From the NCBI GenBank assembly GCA_958295925.1, contig OY282384.1, forward strand, positions 313,572-377,571: DNA of 64,000 nt, given 5' to 3'. Source of the stretch: an uncultured Acidimicrobiales bacterium. Its GTDB lineage: Bacteria > Actinomycetota > Acidimicrobiia > Acidimicrobiales > CATQHL01. The notes beneath the pieces were generated by a model. The model was not told where the DNA came from and searched no databases. It worked only from the letters and a program-made list of their open reading frames with translations. A program made the translations under genes and the position numbers. Positions 8,824 to 18,515 of the stretch are shown here, piece after piece. Each line of letters begins with the position of its first letter. Within the stretch, counting starts at the first letter, position 1.

Positions 8824-10470
8824 ATGGCCAGAGACACCCTGAACGGAACCTCTTCCTACACGACAACCTTCGCCGACGAGGCACGAGCACGCCTCGAAGC
8901 GTTGAACCCGAAGGAGTCGTCACTGCTGGAACAGGTAAAGGACAAGGTCAAAGACCTCTTCGGCTGGAAGAAGGAAGAAGTTGAAGACCGACTGGACGAA
9001 CCAGTTACTCAGAAGGAGACAGAGAGGAACAACGCAGAATTCAACATGCTGCTGAACCACCAGAAACTGAGCGAATACAACTTCGTCCTATCAGAAAAAG
9101 GAATAGAGAACACAGGCTACGCCTACCACGGCGAGCCAAGGAAGTTCACAGACCAATGCCTCCAATGGAAACTGAACGCAGCAAACAAAAAGGCCGTGGA
9201 AGACCCCATGCAATACCGGCTAGACATGGAGGAACTACTCGATTTCCAAGAGAGAATGAAGGCGCCAGAGGAGCCGGAAGCACGACTGATTCAATTCGGG
9301 CGTTGGAAGAACGACGAACGAATAGAAGGAAGAGAGAACTACCCAGAGGAAGACAAGCTGATAGAAGCCTTCGGGAGAATAGAAGCCCCGCTATCATGGC
9401 GAAAGGCTGACGACACCCCCTTACAATGGGACAGCCAGACGAGGAAAGAAGCAGAGCAATACTGCAACGACTATACAGGGAACCAAGGGCAGATCGCCCA
9501 ATGGCTCCTCACGGCGCGGGACGAGGGCGATTTAACAAACCTAGAAGCACAAATGCTAAGAATGGCCTCGGACGGGGCGTGTGAATCCGCAAAAAGAATA
9601 GAACGAGAACTCAACCAAACCGGAGAGGTCCGGCCGGAAACACTGCTTCAGCACCTGGGGCACAGGGAGCAGATTGATTACCTGATCCAAGGAAAGTCGG
9701 ACGCCGACATAACAAAGGGGAAGGAGGCAACACTAGAAGCGGAATTACGACAGATAGTAGAAGCGGCAAGCGGAGAAAGAACAGCTTTCGACTACACGAG
9801 CCGAGAAGGACAGACAACCGTCCAGGCCGAGTTCCGAGCGAACTGGCAAAGTGTGGCCGACAAGATGGAATCCATAGAAGAATGGGCGAGGTCAAGAGTA
9901 ACCGACCCGGAACAACTCTACCTGCGCCTATTACAACTGGATACGGTGTATCTAGATACAGAATTGACCAAGGCATTTCGAGACGACTGGAACAGAGAGA
10001 TGAGGATCCAAGAGATCTTCGCTACCAGCGACATGCTAATGGAAATACATCTGGAGCACGAGGCAAGTCCCAAAGACAAGTACGCACTAGTGCCAGAAAA
10101 CGAAAACAACTATGAAACGACTGCGACACACGCAAGAGAAGGAACCCTTCCCAAAGACGACCCATTCCACCCAGACATGATGCGGAAAGCAAGTGAAGCA
10201 ACAGAGACATGGCTCGGGAGACTGGACGACGCAACACCCACTTTCACAAGCATGACCTACAACGAAGTCGGAGAGACGATCAGAGAGAACACAACACAAG
10301 ACGAGCGAACAATCCTGAGAGACCGCTTACTCCGGCTCCAGGCGGTGGGAGAAGTAGTCAATGATAGCAGAGAAAAGATGAACGTGAGCCTCATGATGAG
10401 CTACATCGCAGACCAAAGAACGGTAGAAAAAATACTGCAAAGGAAGGGATGGACATGGGAGGAGAGTTGA
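8824..10470 (+). CDS. Helical-repeat protein 2 of the 7-22 kb family
   Basis: 548 residues from ATG 8824, after AGGAGG (8812-8817). It carries the family's central motif as 'LGHREQIDYLIQG' (about residues 279-291), a 'DDPFHPDMM' segment (about 445) shared with protein 10 ('DNPFHPGRM'), and the C-terminal motif as 'VSLMMSYIADQRTVEKIL' (about 521-538). Base use is unlike its neighbours: many AGA, ATA, ACA, GAA and CTA codons make this gene visibly richer in A, which may mean a different origin or weaker expression. No enzymatic motif is seen and the function is unknown. Confidence 0.7.
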   Translation: MARDTLNGTSSYTTTFADEARARLEALNPKESSLLEQVKDKVKDLFGWKKEEVEDRLDEPVTQKETERNNAEFNMLLNHQKLSEYNFVLSEKGIENTGYAYHGEPRKFTDQCLQWKLNAANKKAVEDPMQYRLDMEELLDFQERMKAPEEPEARLIQFGRWKNDERIEGRENYPEEDKLIEAFGRIEAPLSWRKADDTPLQWDSQTRKEAEQYCNDYTGNQGQIAQWLLTARDEGDLTNLEAQMLRMASDGACESAKRIERELNQTGEVRPETLLQHLGHREQIDYLIQGKSDADITKGKEATLEAELRQIVEAASGERTAFDYTSREGQTTVQAEFRANWQSVADKMESIEEWARSRVTDPEQLYLRLLQLDTVYLDTELTKAFRDDWNREMRIQEIFATSDMLMEIHLEHEASPKDKYALVPENENNYETTATHAREGTLPKDDPFHPDMMRKASEATETWLGRLDDATPTFTSMTYNEVGETIRENTTQDERTILRDRLLRLQAVGEVVNDSREKMNVSLMMSYIADQRTVEKILQRKGWTWEES

Positions 10471-10590
10471 AAATTCCCGCCAGGGACAAGAACCGGCAAG
10501 CGAGGGTTGGAACAGCGAAGAGAGATTGAAACACCACAAGAAGCAGAGACCACCACTGAACGCGAAGGACACCACGCCCTTAACCAACTT

Positions 10591-10602
10591 CCTTAATTAA
10601 GG
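10591..10602 (+). promoter_or_regulatory. Perfect palindrome overlapping the ribosome-binding site of helical-repeat gene 3
   Basis: CCTTAATTAAGG is a perfect 12-base palindrome. Its right half supplies the AAGGAG (10599-10604) that lies 6 bases before ATG 10611. It could act as an operator or fold over the ribosome site; it may also be chance. A similar TTAATTAAGG occurs at 3958-3967. Confidence 0.3.
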
Positions 10603-10610
10603 AGACCACC

Positions 10611-12158
10611 ATGCCAGGAACCGAAACACCAGTCAGCGACCACTCCCGTCTCTACGACACCGTAACCACGGAGGTTGACGAGCAAGACGAAGACCTCGAC
10701 GACGCCACCGAGCTCACCGACGAGGAGTGCGAGGAAGCCGACCTGGAGATGATCGTAGAAGGCCGCACCGACGGCTTGGACCTTCACCCCGAAGTACGCG
10801 AAGGCTTAAAAGAACGCATCCGCGAACTCAAGGACACCCTCGGCGTGGACGTGGGCGCCGTCAACAGCCCCAAGTCCCGCTTCCACGGCCAGCTCTGCTA
10901 CGCCGGGCTCTACCGGGAGAAACATCTGGTCAACTACGGCCGCATCCACCACGAAAACGAGGACGCCAGCTACGACCGGCTACCGGACAACCAGCTGATG
11001 ACCGACACGCAACAACTCCGCGCCCCGGAGCTCTTCCGAGGAGAGCTACTGGAGCAATCCCTCGACCGAGTGGAAGCAGCCCTGGACGCCAACGAAGACC
11101 TCCCCGACCACCACCCCTTCTCCCGAGCCGGATTGGAGAACACCAGCCACTGGGCAAAGACCCTCCACGAGGCCGCAGAAACCGAAACCGACTGGGCCAA
11201 GATGCTCGGCGAGACCGAGCAGGCGGTCTACCAAGACGCCCTGGAACGCATCCACGATTCAGCGCTGAAGCTAATTGAAGGCGGCCTGACCCGGGAGGGA
11301 ATGGTCGAACTGGTAGCCGACCAGGAATACCTCACCTTCCTGGTGGAAGGGCAGAACGAACTGATCTCCGTCGACATAGCCTACTGCAGTTACCTCTGGC
11401 GAGACCGTCACTGGCAGACCGGAGAACACCGCCTTACCGACCGAATAACGGCAGAAGCAGAGAGAGATGGAAGCCCCGTGAGCGAGGAGGTCGAGAACGC
11501 CATCGCCGAGAAGGTGACAGACCTCTCCGGATACTTCGACGAGCAGTTGGAGAATCTCAGGACCGAAATACGCCCCCTGGCCGGGACGCCCGAGGCTAGC
11601 AGGAAACTAGCCAACTTCGTTGACATTGCTACCAGGTTCGCCGACCCGACCCCGGAGCAAGAAAGCGAAGCCAAAGTCGACTTCACCCGCAACTACAACC
11701 GCGAGGAGCACACCGAAGCCGAGAACGAACGGCTGGACCTCTGCCAGGAGAAGGTGGCCGCGCTAGGGACAGCCCTGGAAGCCAGCGAGTGGTGGGGAAG
11801 GGCCACCTTCGACACCGCAATGGCGATGTACCAAGCGGACCCGAAGCAGCTGGAAAGATTCTTAGGGCTAGACACCGAGCAGCTGACCGAGGACATGAGG
11901 ACGATCAACGAAGCGTTGGACGCCTACGCCGGAGGGCCGGCCCTGGCACTAAGCGAACCGGCCGAGAACGCCGTAGTCTGGACGCTAGTAGACGTCCTGT
12001 CTTCCTACCAGGCCATGCTGACCGAAAAGCAGCAGAACATCCAAGACGGAGACCCAGACCGCCCACTGTCCAGGGAAGTAATCACCAACAACCTGGCCAG
12101 CCGGAAGATGCTGGGTTTCATCCTGAAACAGCCCACCAGTGAAACAAGCGAGAACTAA
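10611..12158 (+). CDS. Helical-repeat protein 3 of the 7-22 kb family
   Basis: 515 residues from ATG 10611 with AAGGAG 6 bases upstream. The N-terminal 60 residues are very acidic. A 'HPFSRAGLENTSHWAKTL' segment (about residue 168) corresponds to the 'PFHPxxM' region of proteins 2 and 10. The central motif appears as 'VADQEYLTFLVEG' (about 236-248) and the C-terminal motif as 'LSREVITNNLASRKMLGFIL' (about 486-505). The gap of 140 bases before it is the largest inside the block, so transcription could restart here, though I see no convincing promoter. No known domain; function unknown. Confidence 0.7.
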   Translation: MPGTETPVSDHSRLYDTVTTEVDEQDEDLDDATELTDEECEEADLEMIVEGRTDGLDLHPEVREGLKERIRELKDTLGVDVGAVNSPKSRFHGQLCYAGLYREKHLVNYGRIHHENEDASYDRLPDNQLMTDTQQLRAPELFRGELLEQSLDRVEAALDANEDLPDHHPFSRAGLENTSHWAKTLHEAAETETDWAKMLGETEQAVYQDALERIHDSALKLIEGGLTREGMVELVADQEYLTFLVEGQNELISVDIAYCSYLWRDRHWQTGEHRLTDRITAEAERDGSPVSEEVENAIAEKVTDLSGYFDEQLENLRTEIRPLAGTPEASRKLANFVDIATRFADPTPEQESEAKVDFTRNYNREEHTEAENERLDLCQEKVAALGTALEASEWWGRATFDTAMAMYQADPKQLERFLGLDTEQLTEDMRTINEALDAYAGGPALALSEPAENAVVWTLVDVLSSYQAMLTEKQQNIQDGDPDRPLSREVITNNLASRKMLGFILKQPTSETSEN

Positions 12159-12210
12159 AAATAGGCGCCAGCCACCCAGAGCAGCGCGATAAACCGCGAG
12201 GAAGAAAGAC

Positions 12211-13020
12211 ATGACGAACCGAAGTACCGGCAGCACCGGAACCGCCAGCAAGAGCGGGGGAGAACCCCCCAGAGGCGGAATGCACTGGGGAACCGAGGCC
12301 CAAACCAACGACAGAACCAACGACAAAACCGAGTGGAATGATGCGCCGCTGAGCGAGAAGCTAACACACATCCACCAAGAGGCGGACCTGGTAGGCCGCG
12401 AGGTCAGAGAGACCTTCGAAAACAAGTACGAGAACTTGGACCCCCAACCGGGTGACACCAGATTCACCCTGGTGGAGAAACACCTAATCAAAGGAATCAA
12501 CGAAGATCTTGAGAAGCACCGCCACGCGGCAGACATCGAGTACGCCGACGAACGGCGGAATCCTGGGCAACACGGAGAGAGCTTCCCCCGGAGCACGACG
12601 TACCTGAACGAACTGAAAGAAACCCACAGCGACTGGAATGAGAACTACCAGGAAATCACCAAGCCGTTGATCGAAGCCTACTGCACAAAGTTAGAGGAGC
12701 TAGACAACGCCCAGACGGAAGAAGAAAAGCTGGAGAAGCTCCACGACCTGAAACAACTACGAGAGGCAATGATCGACGGCAACCAAGCGGAACCAACCGA
12801 GGAGAACGAGACGAATGCGTGGTGGCAGACCTGCAAGAACGTCGCCGGCCACGTGCTGAACGGAGCACTAGCCCTAAGCACGATTGGACCGATCATCAAT
12901 GGGATAAACCAAGCAGCACACTCCTTCAACGAAGCGAGAAAAGACCACCAATCATGGGGAGAGAAAGCCGCCGCGGTAACAGGGTTCGCACCGAGCATGG
13001 GTGAGAAAGCCACAGCCTGA
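12211..13020 (+). CDS. Helical protein 4 of the 7-22 kb block, with one hydrophobic segment
   Basis: 269 residues from ATG 12211. After a disordered N-terminus of about 45 residues it is charged and helical, without the clear central or C-terminal motifs of its neighbours. It differs by a moderately hydrophobic C-terminal stretch, 'VLNGALALSTIGPIINGI' (about 215-235), that could be a membrane or hydrophobic hairpin segment. If so, this protein could tether the others to a membrane; that is speculation. It sits 52 bases after protein 3 and 47 before protein 5. Confidence 0.6.
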   Translation: MTNRSTGSTGTASKSGGEPPRGGMHWGTEAQTNDRTNDKTEWNDAPLSEKLTHIHQEADLVGREVRETFENKYENLDPQPGDTRFTLVEKHLIKGINEDLEKHRHAADIEYADERRNPGQHGESFPRSTTYLNELKETHSDWNENYQEITKPLIEAYCTKLEELDNAQTEEEKLEKLHDLKQLREAMIDGNQAEPTEENETNAWWQTCKNVAGHVLNGALALSTIGPIINGINQAAHSFNEARKDHQSWGEKAAAVTGFAPSMGEKATA

Positions 13021-13067
13021 GGCTGGAAGATCTACGAGAGGGCGAGGCAACGCCAGGGAGAGCACCA

Positions 13068-14018
13068 ATGCCAGAGCAGCTGAACTACAGCAGCGGCAGC
13101 GCCACCAAAGAAAGAGAAGAAGACCGCCTCCGCTCTGAAAAAGGCATCCGAGAATCCGTAGAAAGGACAGCCTTCATGCACGAGAAAGAGTGGAAGCTGG
13201 AGGCCGTAAGCAACGAAGACGACCAGGCCGGAGGGGCAATCCCCAAAGAGGAACAGGAGGAGACCAGGAAGTACGCCGCTGCAGCCATCGGGTACCACGA
13301 AAGCAATTACTGGGACCATTACGAGTTCTATGACTGGAAAGAAGGCCAGAAGGACTACGAGGCCCTGGAGAAGCGAACCCACATAGATATAAAACGCGAG
13401 GAGTACCAGACCGCGAAGGAAATGGGAGAAGGACTGGCCGCCGAGCTAAACAACCCAGCCGAGGAGCAGAGCAAGGACGGCCGGCAGCAGCAACGATACC
13501 GCATATTCGAAGTAATAGAGAAGACGACCCACTTCGTACAAGCAGCCAACTTCGAGTACGGGAAGAACCACAACAGCAGCCAAGAAGAACAGTTCAACCC
13601 AGTATGGAAGGGAATGGAACCGGAACAATTCCTAAGCCGCTGTGGCGACGCCCTGGCAATAGACAAAATGCAATTCAACCAGAACCGCATGGAGGCCACA
13701 CTCCAGGGGATGCAGGAAAGCTGGACCAGCAACTGGAACGGCAGCGGGCCCACCGGGAAGAACTACCTGGAGGCAGTCAACATAGTGCTGGACGCCATCG
13801 AAGCCTCCGTCCCCGTAGGAGACCTGGAGGAGCAGGAAGGCAAAGCACTGCTGCTGCTGAGCGGGATAACCAAGAAGGCAAACCAAGCATTGCTGGAGTT
13901 ACCGGAAGGAACGGCGCCCAGCACCGAACAGCTGAGGAGATCTATAGCCAGCAGGAACTACCTGGGGGACCAGCTCCGGCCCTGGCCGAAGCGAACCCGT
14001 GCCTACGGAGAAGATTAA
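13068..14018 (+). CDS. Helical-repeat protein 5 of the 7-22 kb family
   Basis: 316 residues from ATG 13068. It is soluble, acidic and helical. The family C-terminal motif is very clear: 'APSTEQLRRSIASRNYLGDQ' (about 283-302), nearly the same as in protein 7 and protein 10. The long proteins have two halves and this one looks like a single half plus an N-terminal extension. No catalytic or nucleic-acid-binding motif is seen. Co-directional with close spacing on both sides. Confidence 0.65.
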   Translation: MPEQLNYSSGSATKEREEDRLRSEKGIRESVERTAFMHEKEWKLEAVSNEDDQAGGAIPKEEQEETRKYAAAAIGYHESNYWDHYEFYDWKEGQKDYEALEKRTHIDIKREEYQTAKEMGEGLAAELNNPAEEQSKDGRQQQRYRIFEVIEKTTHFVQAANFEYGKNHNSSQEEQFNPVWKGMEPEQFLSRCGDALAIDKMQFNQNRMEATLQGMQESWTSNWNGSGPTGKNYLEAVNIVLDAIEASVPVGDLEEQEGKALLLLSGITKKANQALLELPEGTAPSTEQLRRSIASRNYLGDQLRPWPKRTRAYGED

Positions 14019-14087
14019 CGAGGGGCCACCAAGACAACCAGACCAGCCAGGCAAAAAATACCACTAACCTCAATAGAGGAGCAATCC

Positions 14088-14330
14088 ATGCAGGAGCGCC
14101 TAGGACACACCAGCGCCACCATCGACCTAGAATTAGAAGAGAGCGACCTGGACACGCAGGAGTCAGCAGCGACTGAGGGCGCCGCCGAGGCCACCCAAGA
14201 GCGGGACGAGAAGACCAACGACCAAGACGCAGCATCAGGCCGCAAAGCCGGAGTCGAATCCGGCATCAGCGACGCCGAGTACGACAAGCTGAACGACTAC
14301 CAGAAAGCCACCCGGCAAGCCGAAGGCTGA
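14088..14330 (+). CDS. Small acidic protein 6 of the 7-22 kb block
   Basis: 80 residues from ATG 14088 behind AGAGGAG. Almost all residues are polar (Glu, Asp, Ala, Thr, Ser), so it is probably disordered. It has no Cys and no hydrophobic core. It may be an assembly or solubility factor for the neighbouring proteins, or a detached N-terminal tail like those on proteins 3 and 9. The following frame begins 15 bases after its stop. Confidence 0.45.
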   Translation: MQERLGHTSATIDLELEESDLDTQESAATEGAAEATQERDEKTNDQDAASGRKAGVESGISDAEYDKLNDYQKATRQAEG

Positions 14331-14345
14331 GAGCGATTCTGCGAA

Positions 14346-15836
14346 TTGAGCTGCACCACGCAACATGAAGGCAGCAGCCTCGACATGGTCTACGCCAAGC
14401 TAGGCCGCCACCGCAACGAGGACGGCAGAGAGAACCACCTCACGGAGTTCTTCGAGCACGACTTTCCCTTGGAGATGCTCCAAGGGAGGTTCGGCACCGA
14501 AATGTCGAAGATGGAACATGACCTAGCGAGCCGAGGCCACGCCGCCCTGTCCGACCTGTCAATCGAGGGCCTGCGAACTATGAATGAGATAGTAGCCTTC
14601 GCCGAAAGGTATTTCGAAACGGACCACCATGACCGAAAAGCAGTCTGCTACGGACGGAACGCCCCGGAGGAAGACCGGGGCGAAGCATCCGACCAAGCCC
14701 GGACACTCGAAAGGCTGAGCTGGAAGATCTCCTTCGGCAGCGGGCTCAGCTGCACCGCCGAAGAATTGCAACAGAACATGGATCTCCGAAGATGGGAGGT
14801 CGGAGAGTTCAGCGCCGACACCATGCACGAGACCATCGGCGCCGTCCAGACGATGCAGCACGACCTGAACACCAACCGGGTCAACGACCTGGACCCCACG
14901 TCCGAACGGGTCCTACGCCAAGCCCTGGAGGGAGTACTAGAAAGCTGCCAGGAGATACTGGACACCAACCAGCCCACCAGAGAGCAGATGATCGACAACG
15001 CCGGAACCAGGGAATGGGTCCACTACCTAGTCCGCGGCAAACCGGACTCCATGGTGGACCACCAACTGAAATACGGCGGCTCCCCCGTTGAAGCAACAAA
15101 GCAACTAATGGTCCGAATGACCGGCACGACAGTACGAGGCTGGCGACTCCGGGCAACGACGCGGGAAGCAGAACTGGAGGACCACGTCGACACGCTCCGC
15201 GATGACATGACCCGCTACAACCAAGGCCCCGGCGCCGTAGAGAAACTGAATGAGGCAGTGGAGAGGCTCAACCACTCGCCCCACAGGGCAGCGACCGACG
15301 CCGAGGGGAGGATCATCGACGGGGTAGCCGAAAGCATAACCAACTTCGTGAACGACTTCGCAAACGACAACCAGGACACAAAGAAGGCGCTGGAGCACAA
15401 GCGCAACTGCGCCAAGGCAGTATTGGCACTGACCGGAATAACCGCCGGCAAGGGAGAGCACCTGCTGCAGGACACCATCAGAAGAGAAGAGAACGACTTC
15501 CGGGCCACCCTGTCCGTATCGAACGAGCTCACCAACCACGGCAACCTCCGGGACACGCTGCGCCACATCGAAGAAGGCTGGCCCGGAGCCCCGAACGGCG
15601 ATGGCGTAGCCGACCGTCCCACCCTGCTCAATGTAGCTACAACCTTCGAAGAGTTGAAGGACCGCCTCCTGGACGAGGAGGTCGACCCAATAAAGCGCCA
15701 CGTAGCCCTAGAAGTGATCGGCATCGCCGAAAGAGACAACCAGCTCTTGTTAGAAACCCCGGACGGGAAGGCGCCCACCCAGGCGCAAATCCGCAACGCT
15801 CTAGTCAGCCGAAACTGCGCGGCAACCTGGCTGTAG
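14346..15836 (+). CDS. Helical-repeat protein 7 of the 7-22 kb family
   Basis: Up to 496 residues if it starts at TTG 14346; an in-frame ATG at 14385 would give 483, and neither has a strong ribosome site. The central motif is 'NAGTREWVHYLVRG' (about 218-231) and the C-terminal motif 'APTQAQIRNALVSRNCAATW' (about 476-495) closes the protein. Long amphipathic helices fill the rest, with an acidic bias. The stop of gene 6 is 15 bases before the TTG, so translation may be coupled. Function unknown. Confidence 0.65.
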   Translation: MSCTTQHEGSSLDMVYAKLGRHRNEDGRENHLTEFFEHDFPLEMLQGRFGTEMSKMEHDLASRGHAALSDLSIEGLRTMNEIVAFAERYFETDHHDRKAVCYGRNAPEEDRGEASDQARTLERLSWKISFGSGLSCTAEELQQNMDLRRWEVGEFSADTMHETIGAVQTMQHDLNTNRVNDLDPTSERVLRQALEGVLESCQEILDTNQPTREQMIDNAGTREWVHYLVRGKPDSMVDHQLKYGGSPVEATKQLMVRMTGTTVRGWRLRATTREAELEDHVDTLRDDMTRYNQGPGAVEKLNEAVERLNHSPHRAATDAEGRIIDGVAESITNFVNDFANDNQDTKKALEHKRNCAKAVLALTGITAGKGEHLLQDTIRREENDFRATLSVSNELTNHGNLRDTLRHIEEGWPGAPNGDGVADRPTLLNVATTFEELKDRLLDEEVDPIKRHVALEVIGIAERDNQLLLETPDGKAPTQAQIRNALVSRNCAATWL

Positions 15837-15854
15837 GCAGAGCAGAAGCTAGCC

Positions 15855-16817
15855 ATGCCGGAAAGACTCAGCCACCTGAACATCGGCCCGATGGACGAAT
15901 GGGTCGACGAACGAACCGACGCCGCAAAGAACGACGATAAAAAGCTCCTCGAAGAGCTGAAGGAAACCAAGGAAGCGGTAACCGCAGCCAGGAACGCCAT
16001 CCAGGTAGCCCACTCCAGAGACGCCGGAAAGCGGACAGCAAACATAGCCGACCAAGCGGTACGAGGCGACGTCGCCCGAGAGGACCGAGGCATCTACGAG
16101 GCGAAAGAAGCCGCCTGCGACAGGATCCAGGAGCAACTGACCCGCATGGAAGCCGACGCCGCCGACCCGGAACAGAAAGAAAACAACTGGGGCACGCCGC
16201 CCGGAGAGGACAACCCGGCGGACCGGGACTTCCCGGGCCAGCACCGGAACGAACTGATGCGGGACCAGGCGACCGAGTTGCTGGACTACGCGGAGAACCT
16301 CAGCGCCGAGCTCAGCGACATAGTAAAAGGGGAAATAGCCGGCATCAGAGCCCTGGCCGGGAACTTCCGGCCCAACATCGCCAGCGAAGCCGGCAAGCTC
16401 GACTTCCACGTGGACGTAGCCGACAAGGCCACGATGCTGAAACTCATCGACGGAAGACAGGAACGGGGCAACCCCTTCGAATACGGCGAGCTGGCCGAGA
16501 ACGTCGTCCAGCACAGCGAGATGCGAGACCACGTCTATGAACTGGAAAAGCGCCACGCCCTGACCGGAACCGAAGCCAGGGAGTTGCTGCAGGCCATCCA
16601 GCAGAGCCAGGAGTCGACCCAAGGGTTACGGGACAGCTTCACCCTGGAAAGGATGTTCCAAGCCATCACCGACCGCAAGATACTCATCGAAAGAGCCAAC
16701 CAGCCCACCATGGAAGAGAAGGAACTGCTGGCCGCCCGAAGGAAGAGCCGAGCCTACTCCGACCGGCAGCTGGCCGCATTACGAGAATATTGGGCCACAG
16801 CGAACGAAGACACCTAA
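15855..16817 (+). CDS. Helical-repeat protein 8 of the 7-22 kb family (close paralog of protein 11)
   Basis: 320 residues from ATG 15855. It aligns by eye with the product of the gene at 20341: 'GEIAGIRALAGNFRPN' (about 159-174) against 'GQLAGIRTMTGKFQPN', and 'ERMFQAITDRKILI' plus 'RRKSRAYSDRQLAALREYW' at the C-terminus against 'MRDREALARVL' and 'RARSDQTLEALRQEW'. The N-terminal half is a coiled-coil-like Lys/Glu region. This is the best evidence in the block for gene duplication within the window. No known domain. Confidence 0.7.
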   Translation: MPERLSHLNIGPMDEWVDERTDAAKNDDKKLLEELKETKEAVTAARNAIQVAHSRDAGKRTANIADQAVRGDVAREDRGIYEAKEAACDRIQEQLTRMEADAADPEQKENNWGTPPGEDNPADRDFPGQHRNELMRDQATELLDYAENLSAELSDIVKGEIAGIRALAGNFRPNIASEAGKLDFHVDVADKATMLKLIDGRQERGNPFEYGELAENVVQHSEMRDHVYELEKRHALTGTEARELLQAIQQSQESTQGLRDSFTLERMFQAITDRKILIERANQPTMEEKELLAARRKSRAYSDRQLAALREYWATANEDT

Positions 16818-16839
16818 GCAAACCCAATCGGGAGGAATC

Positions 16840-18489
16840 ATGCCCAAGAACGAAGGATACGGAGCCAGTTACGCAGCCACGGTAGACCGAGTCGAAGTCG
16901 AAGCGGAGCACGACGCCGGAGAAACCACCGAAGATGAAACGGAACACCAGGTCAAGGAGAAAGTAGAAACCCAGTTGGAGGCCAAGCTAGGCTGGGACAA
17001 ACTCGGCGACGACGTCCGGGAGAGAGTAGTAGCCAAAATCGAAGCAGTCAGAGAGATGCTGAAGCGGGAAGGCGCCGACCCCGAGGGCTACGGCAGCGCT
17101 GAGAAAGCCGCGTTGGCTAACCATATGAGCGACCCCGACTACGCCGACCGGCAGCTCATCCAATGGGGCCGCCGCTCCGGCGACCTCCTCCCCGAGGGCC
17201 GAGAAGACCATACCCTGACCTATCACGTAGGAAAACTGGAAAGCCACCCCAGCTACCGAGCAACCAACGACTTCACGGCCGGGAGTTGGCCACTGCCGGA
17301 GGCGGTGAACGGACACCACTCCGCCCGAGTCGAAGGCTACCTGGACAAGGACAACTTGGAAGTAAAGCTGGACATCCTCCAGGACCTGGACAAGAGAGTA
17401 GCCCAAGGCTGGCTTGACAACGGGAAACTGAACCAAGGCGAGGCCGCAGCGCTCTTCCAGGGCATCCAATGGGTACGGGAGGCCCACGAAGCCGTCCGCG
17501 ACCAACGCACGGAGTACATCGACCGACTCAACGACTGGCGAAGGAAGTCGAAGGTCGAAGGCTTCTCCCTTCCCAGGCCCGAGTACCAGTTGAACCAGGA
17601 GAGCGCCGCAGACCTCTTCGCCAGCATCGAATACCTGAAGTTCCTGACCGGCGGGAACGCGGATCAGAACCTGGAAGGAGAGAGAGCCCGGCAGCTGGAG
17701 AGCATCGCCGGCGACCAGGCCTACGCCGACTGGAAACCGGAGCAGGGAGAGGAACTGACCGAACAACAGAAGGAAGACCTAGCCTTGTTCAAACAGCTTT
17801 GGGAGGGAAGATTCGGCCGCGAGGAGAACCTGGGGGCCCTGGACCCCAACCTGAACGAGAACAGCCGCTTCCGCGTCTGGGAGAATATCGCGCTATTGAT
17901 CCCGGAAGCGGTCGAAGACCGAGCCAAGTTCGAAGGCTCCCGAGGCAACCTGGAACACCAGAATATCAATCACCCAGAGCGGGACAAGCCGATCACCCAG
18001 ATCTACCAGCTCTTCGAGCGGATGAGCGGCTTCAACCAGCGAGACACGGAAGCCGGAACGGCCCGTTACAAAGGCGTGATCCGCAGCCTCAGCGAGACCA
18101 GCATGATGTACCGGCTGCAGGCCGGAGTGGCGGAAATGGTAGACCCCGGGCTGGACGATAACGAAGTAAGAACAACCGAACAGGACCTGGTCATCCTGGA
18201 AGACCTGAAAGAGCAAATAACCAATTGCCACGATTGGTACCAGATCAACCCGATGCAGAAGGCCATGCTGGTGGCAGTCATCGACCGCACGATCGAATCG
18301 CTCCATGCGACCACGGACGAGTCGCTGTCCGAGACCGAAGCTGCTGAAGCCCAGGACAACCTGGCTGGCGACAAGGCCACCCTGGCCTGGATACTGCTGA
18401 ACCGCGACCGCTACGAGCAAGGACCCGCCTGGCGGAGAGAAGACGCACGACAGACCTTGGCACAAGAACGGGAGAGACGGACAGGCTAA
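16840..18489 (+). CDS. Helical-repeat protein 9 of the 7-22 kb family
   Basis: 549 residues from ATG 16840, preceded by GGGAGGAA. A disordered acidic N-terminus (about 55 residues) leads into long helices. The central motif is 'FASIEYLKFLTGG' (about 261-273), preceded by 'EAAALFQGIQWVREAHEAV', which resembles the 'TEAENALGAVEQAIYTTRR' stretch of protein 11. A degenerate C-terminal motif 'DKATLAWILLNRDRY' lies at about 511-525. Soluble, no Cys cluster, no catalytic signature. Gaps to its neighbours are 22 and 26 bases. Confidence 0.7.
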   Translation: MPKNEGYGASYAATVDRVEVEAEHDAGETTEDETEHQVKEKVETQLEAKLGWDKLGDDVRERVVAKIEAVREMLKREGADPEGYGSAEKAALANHMSDPDYADRQLIQWGRRSGDLLPEGREDHTLTYHVGKLESHPSYRATNDFTAGSWPLPEAVNGHHSARVEGYLDKDNLEVKLDILQDLDKRVAQGWLDNGKLNQGEAAALFQGIQWVREAHEAVRDQRTEYIDRLNDWRRKSKVEGFSLPRPEYQLNQESAADLFASIEYLKFLTGGNADQNLEGERARQLESIAGDQAYADWKPEQGEELTEQQKEDLALFKQLWEGRFGREENLGALDPNLNENSRFRVWENIALLIPEAVEDRAKFEGSRGNLEHQNINHPERDKPITQIYQLFERMSGFNQRDTEAGTARYKGVIRSLSETSMMYRLQAGVAEMVDPGLDDNEVRTTEQDLVILEDLKEQITNCHDWYQINPMQKAMLVAVIDRTIESLHATTDESLSETEAAEAQDNLAGDKATLAWILLNRDRYEQGPAWRREDARQTLAQERERRTG

Positions 18490-18515
18490 CCAGATAGCCA
18501 AGAAGGCAGGAAGAA

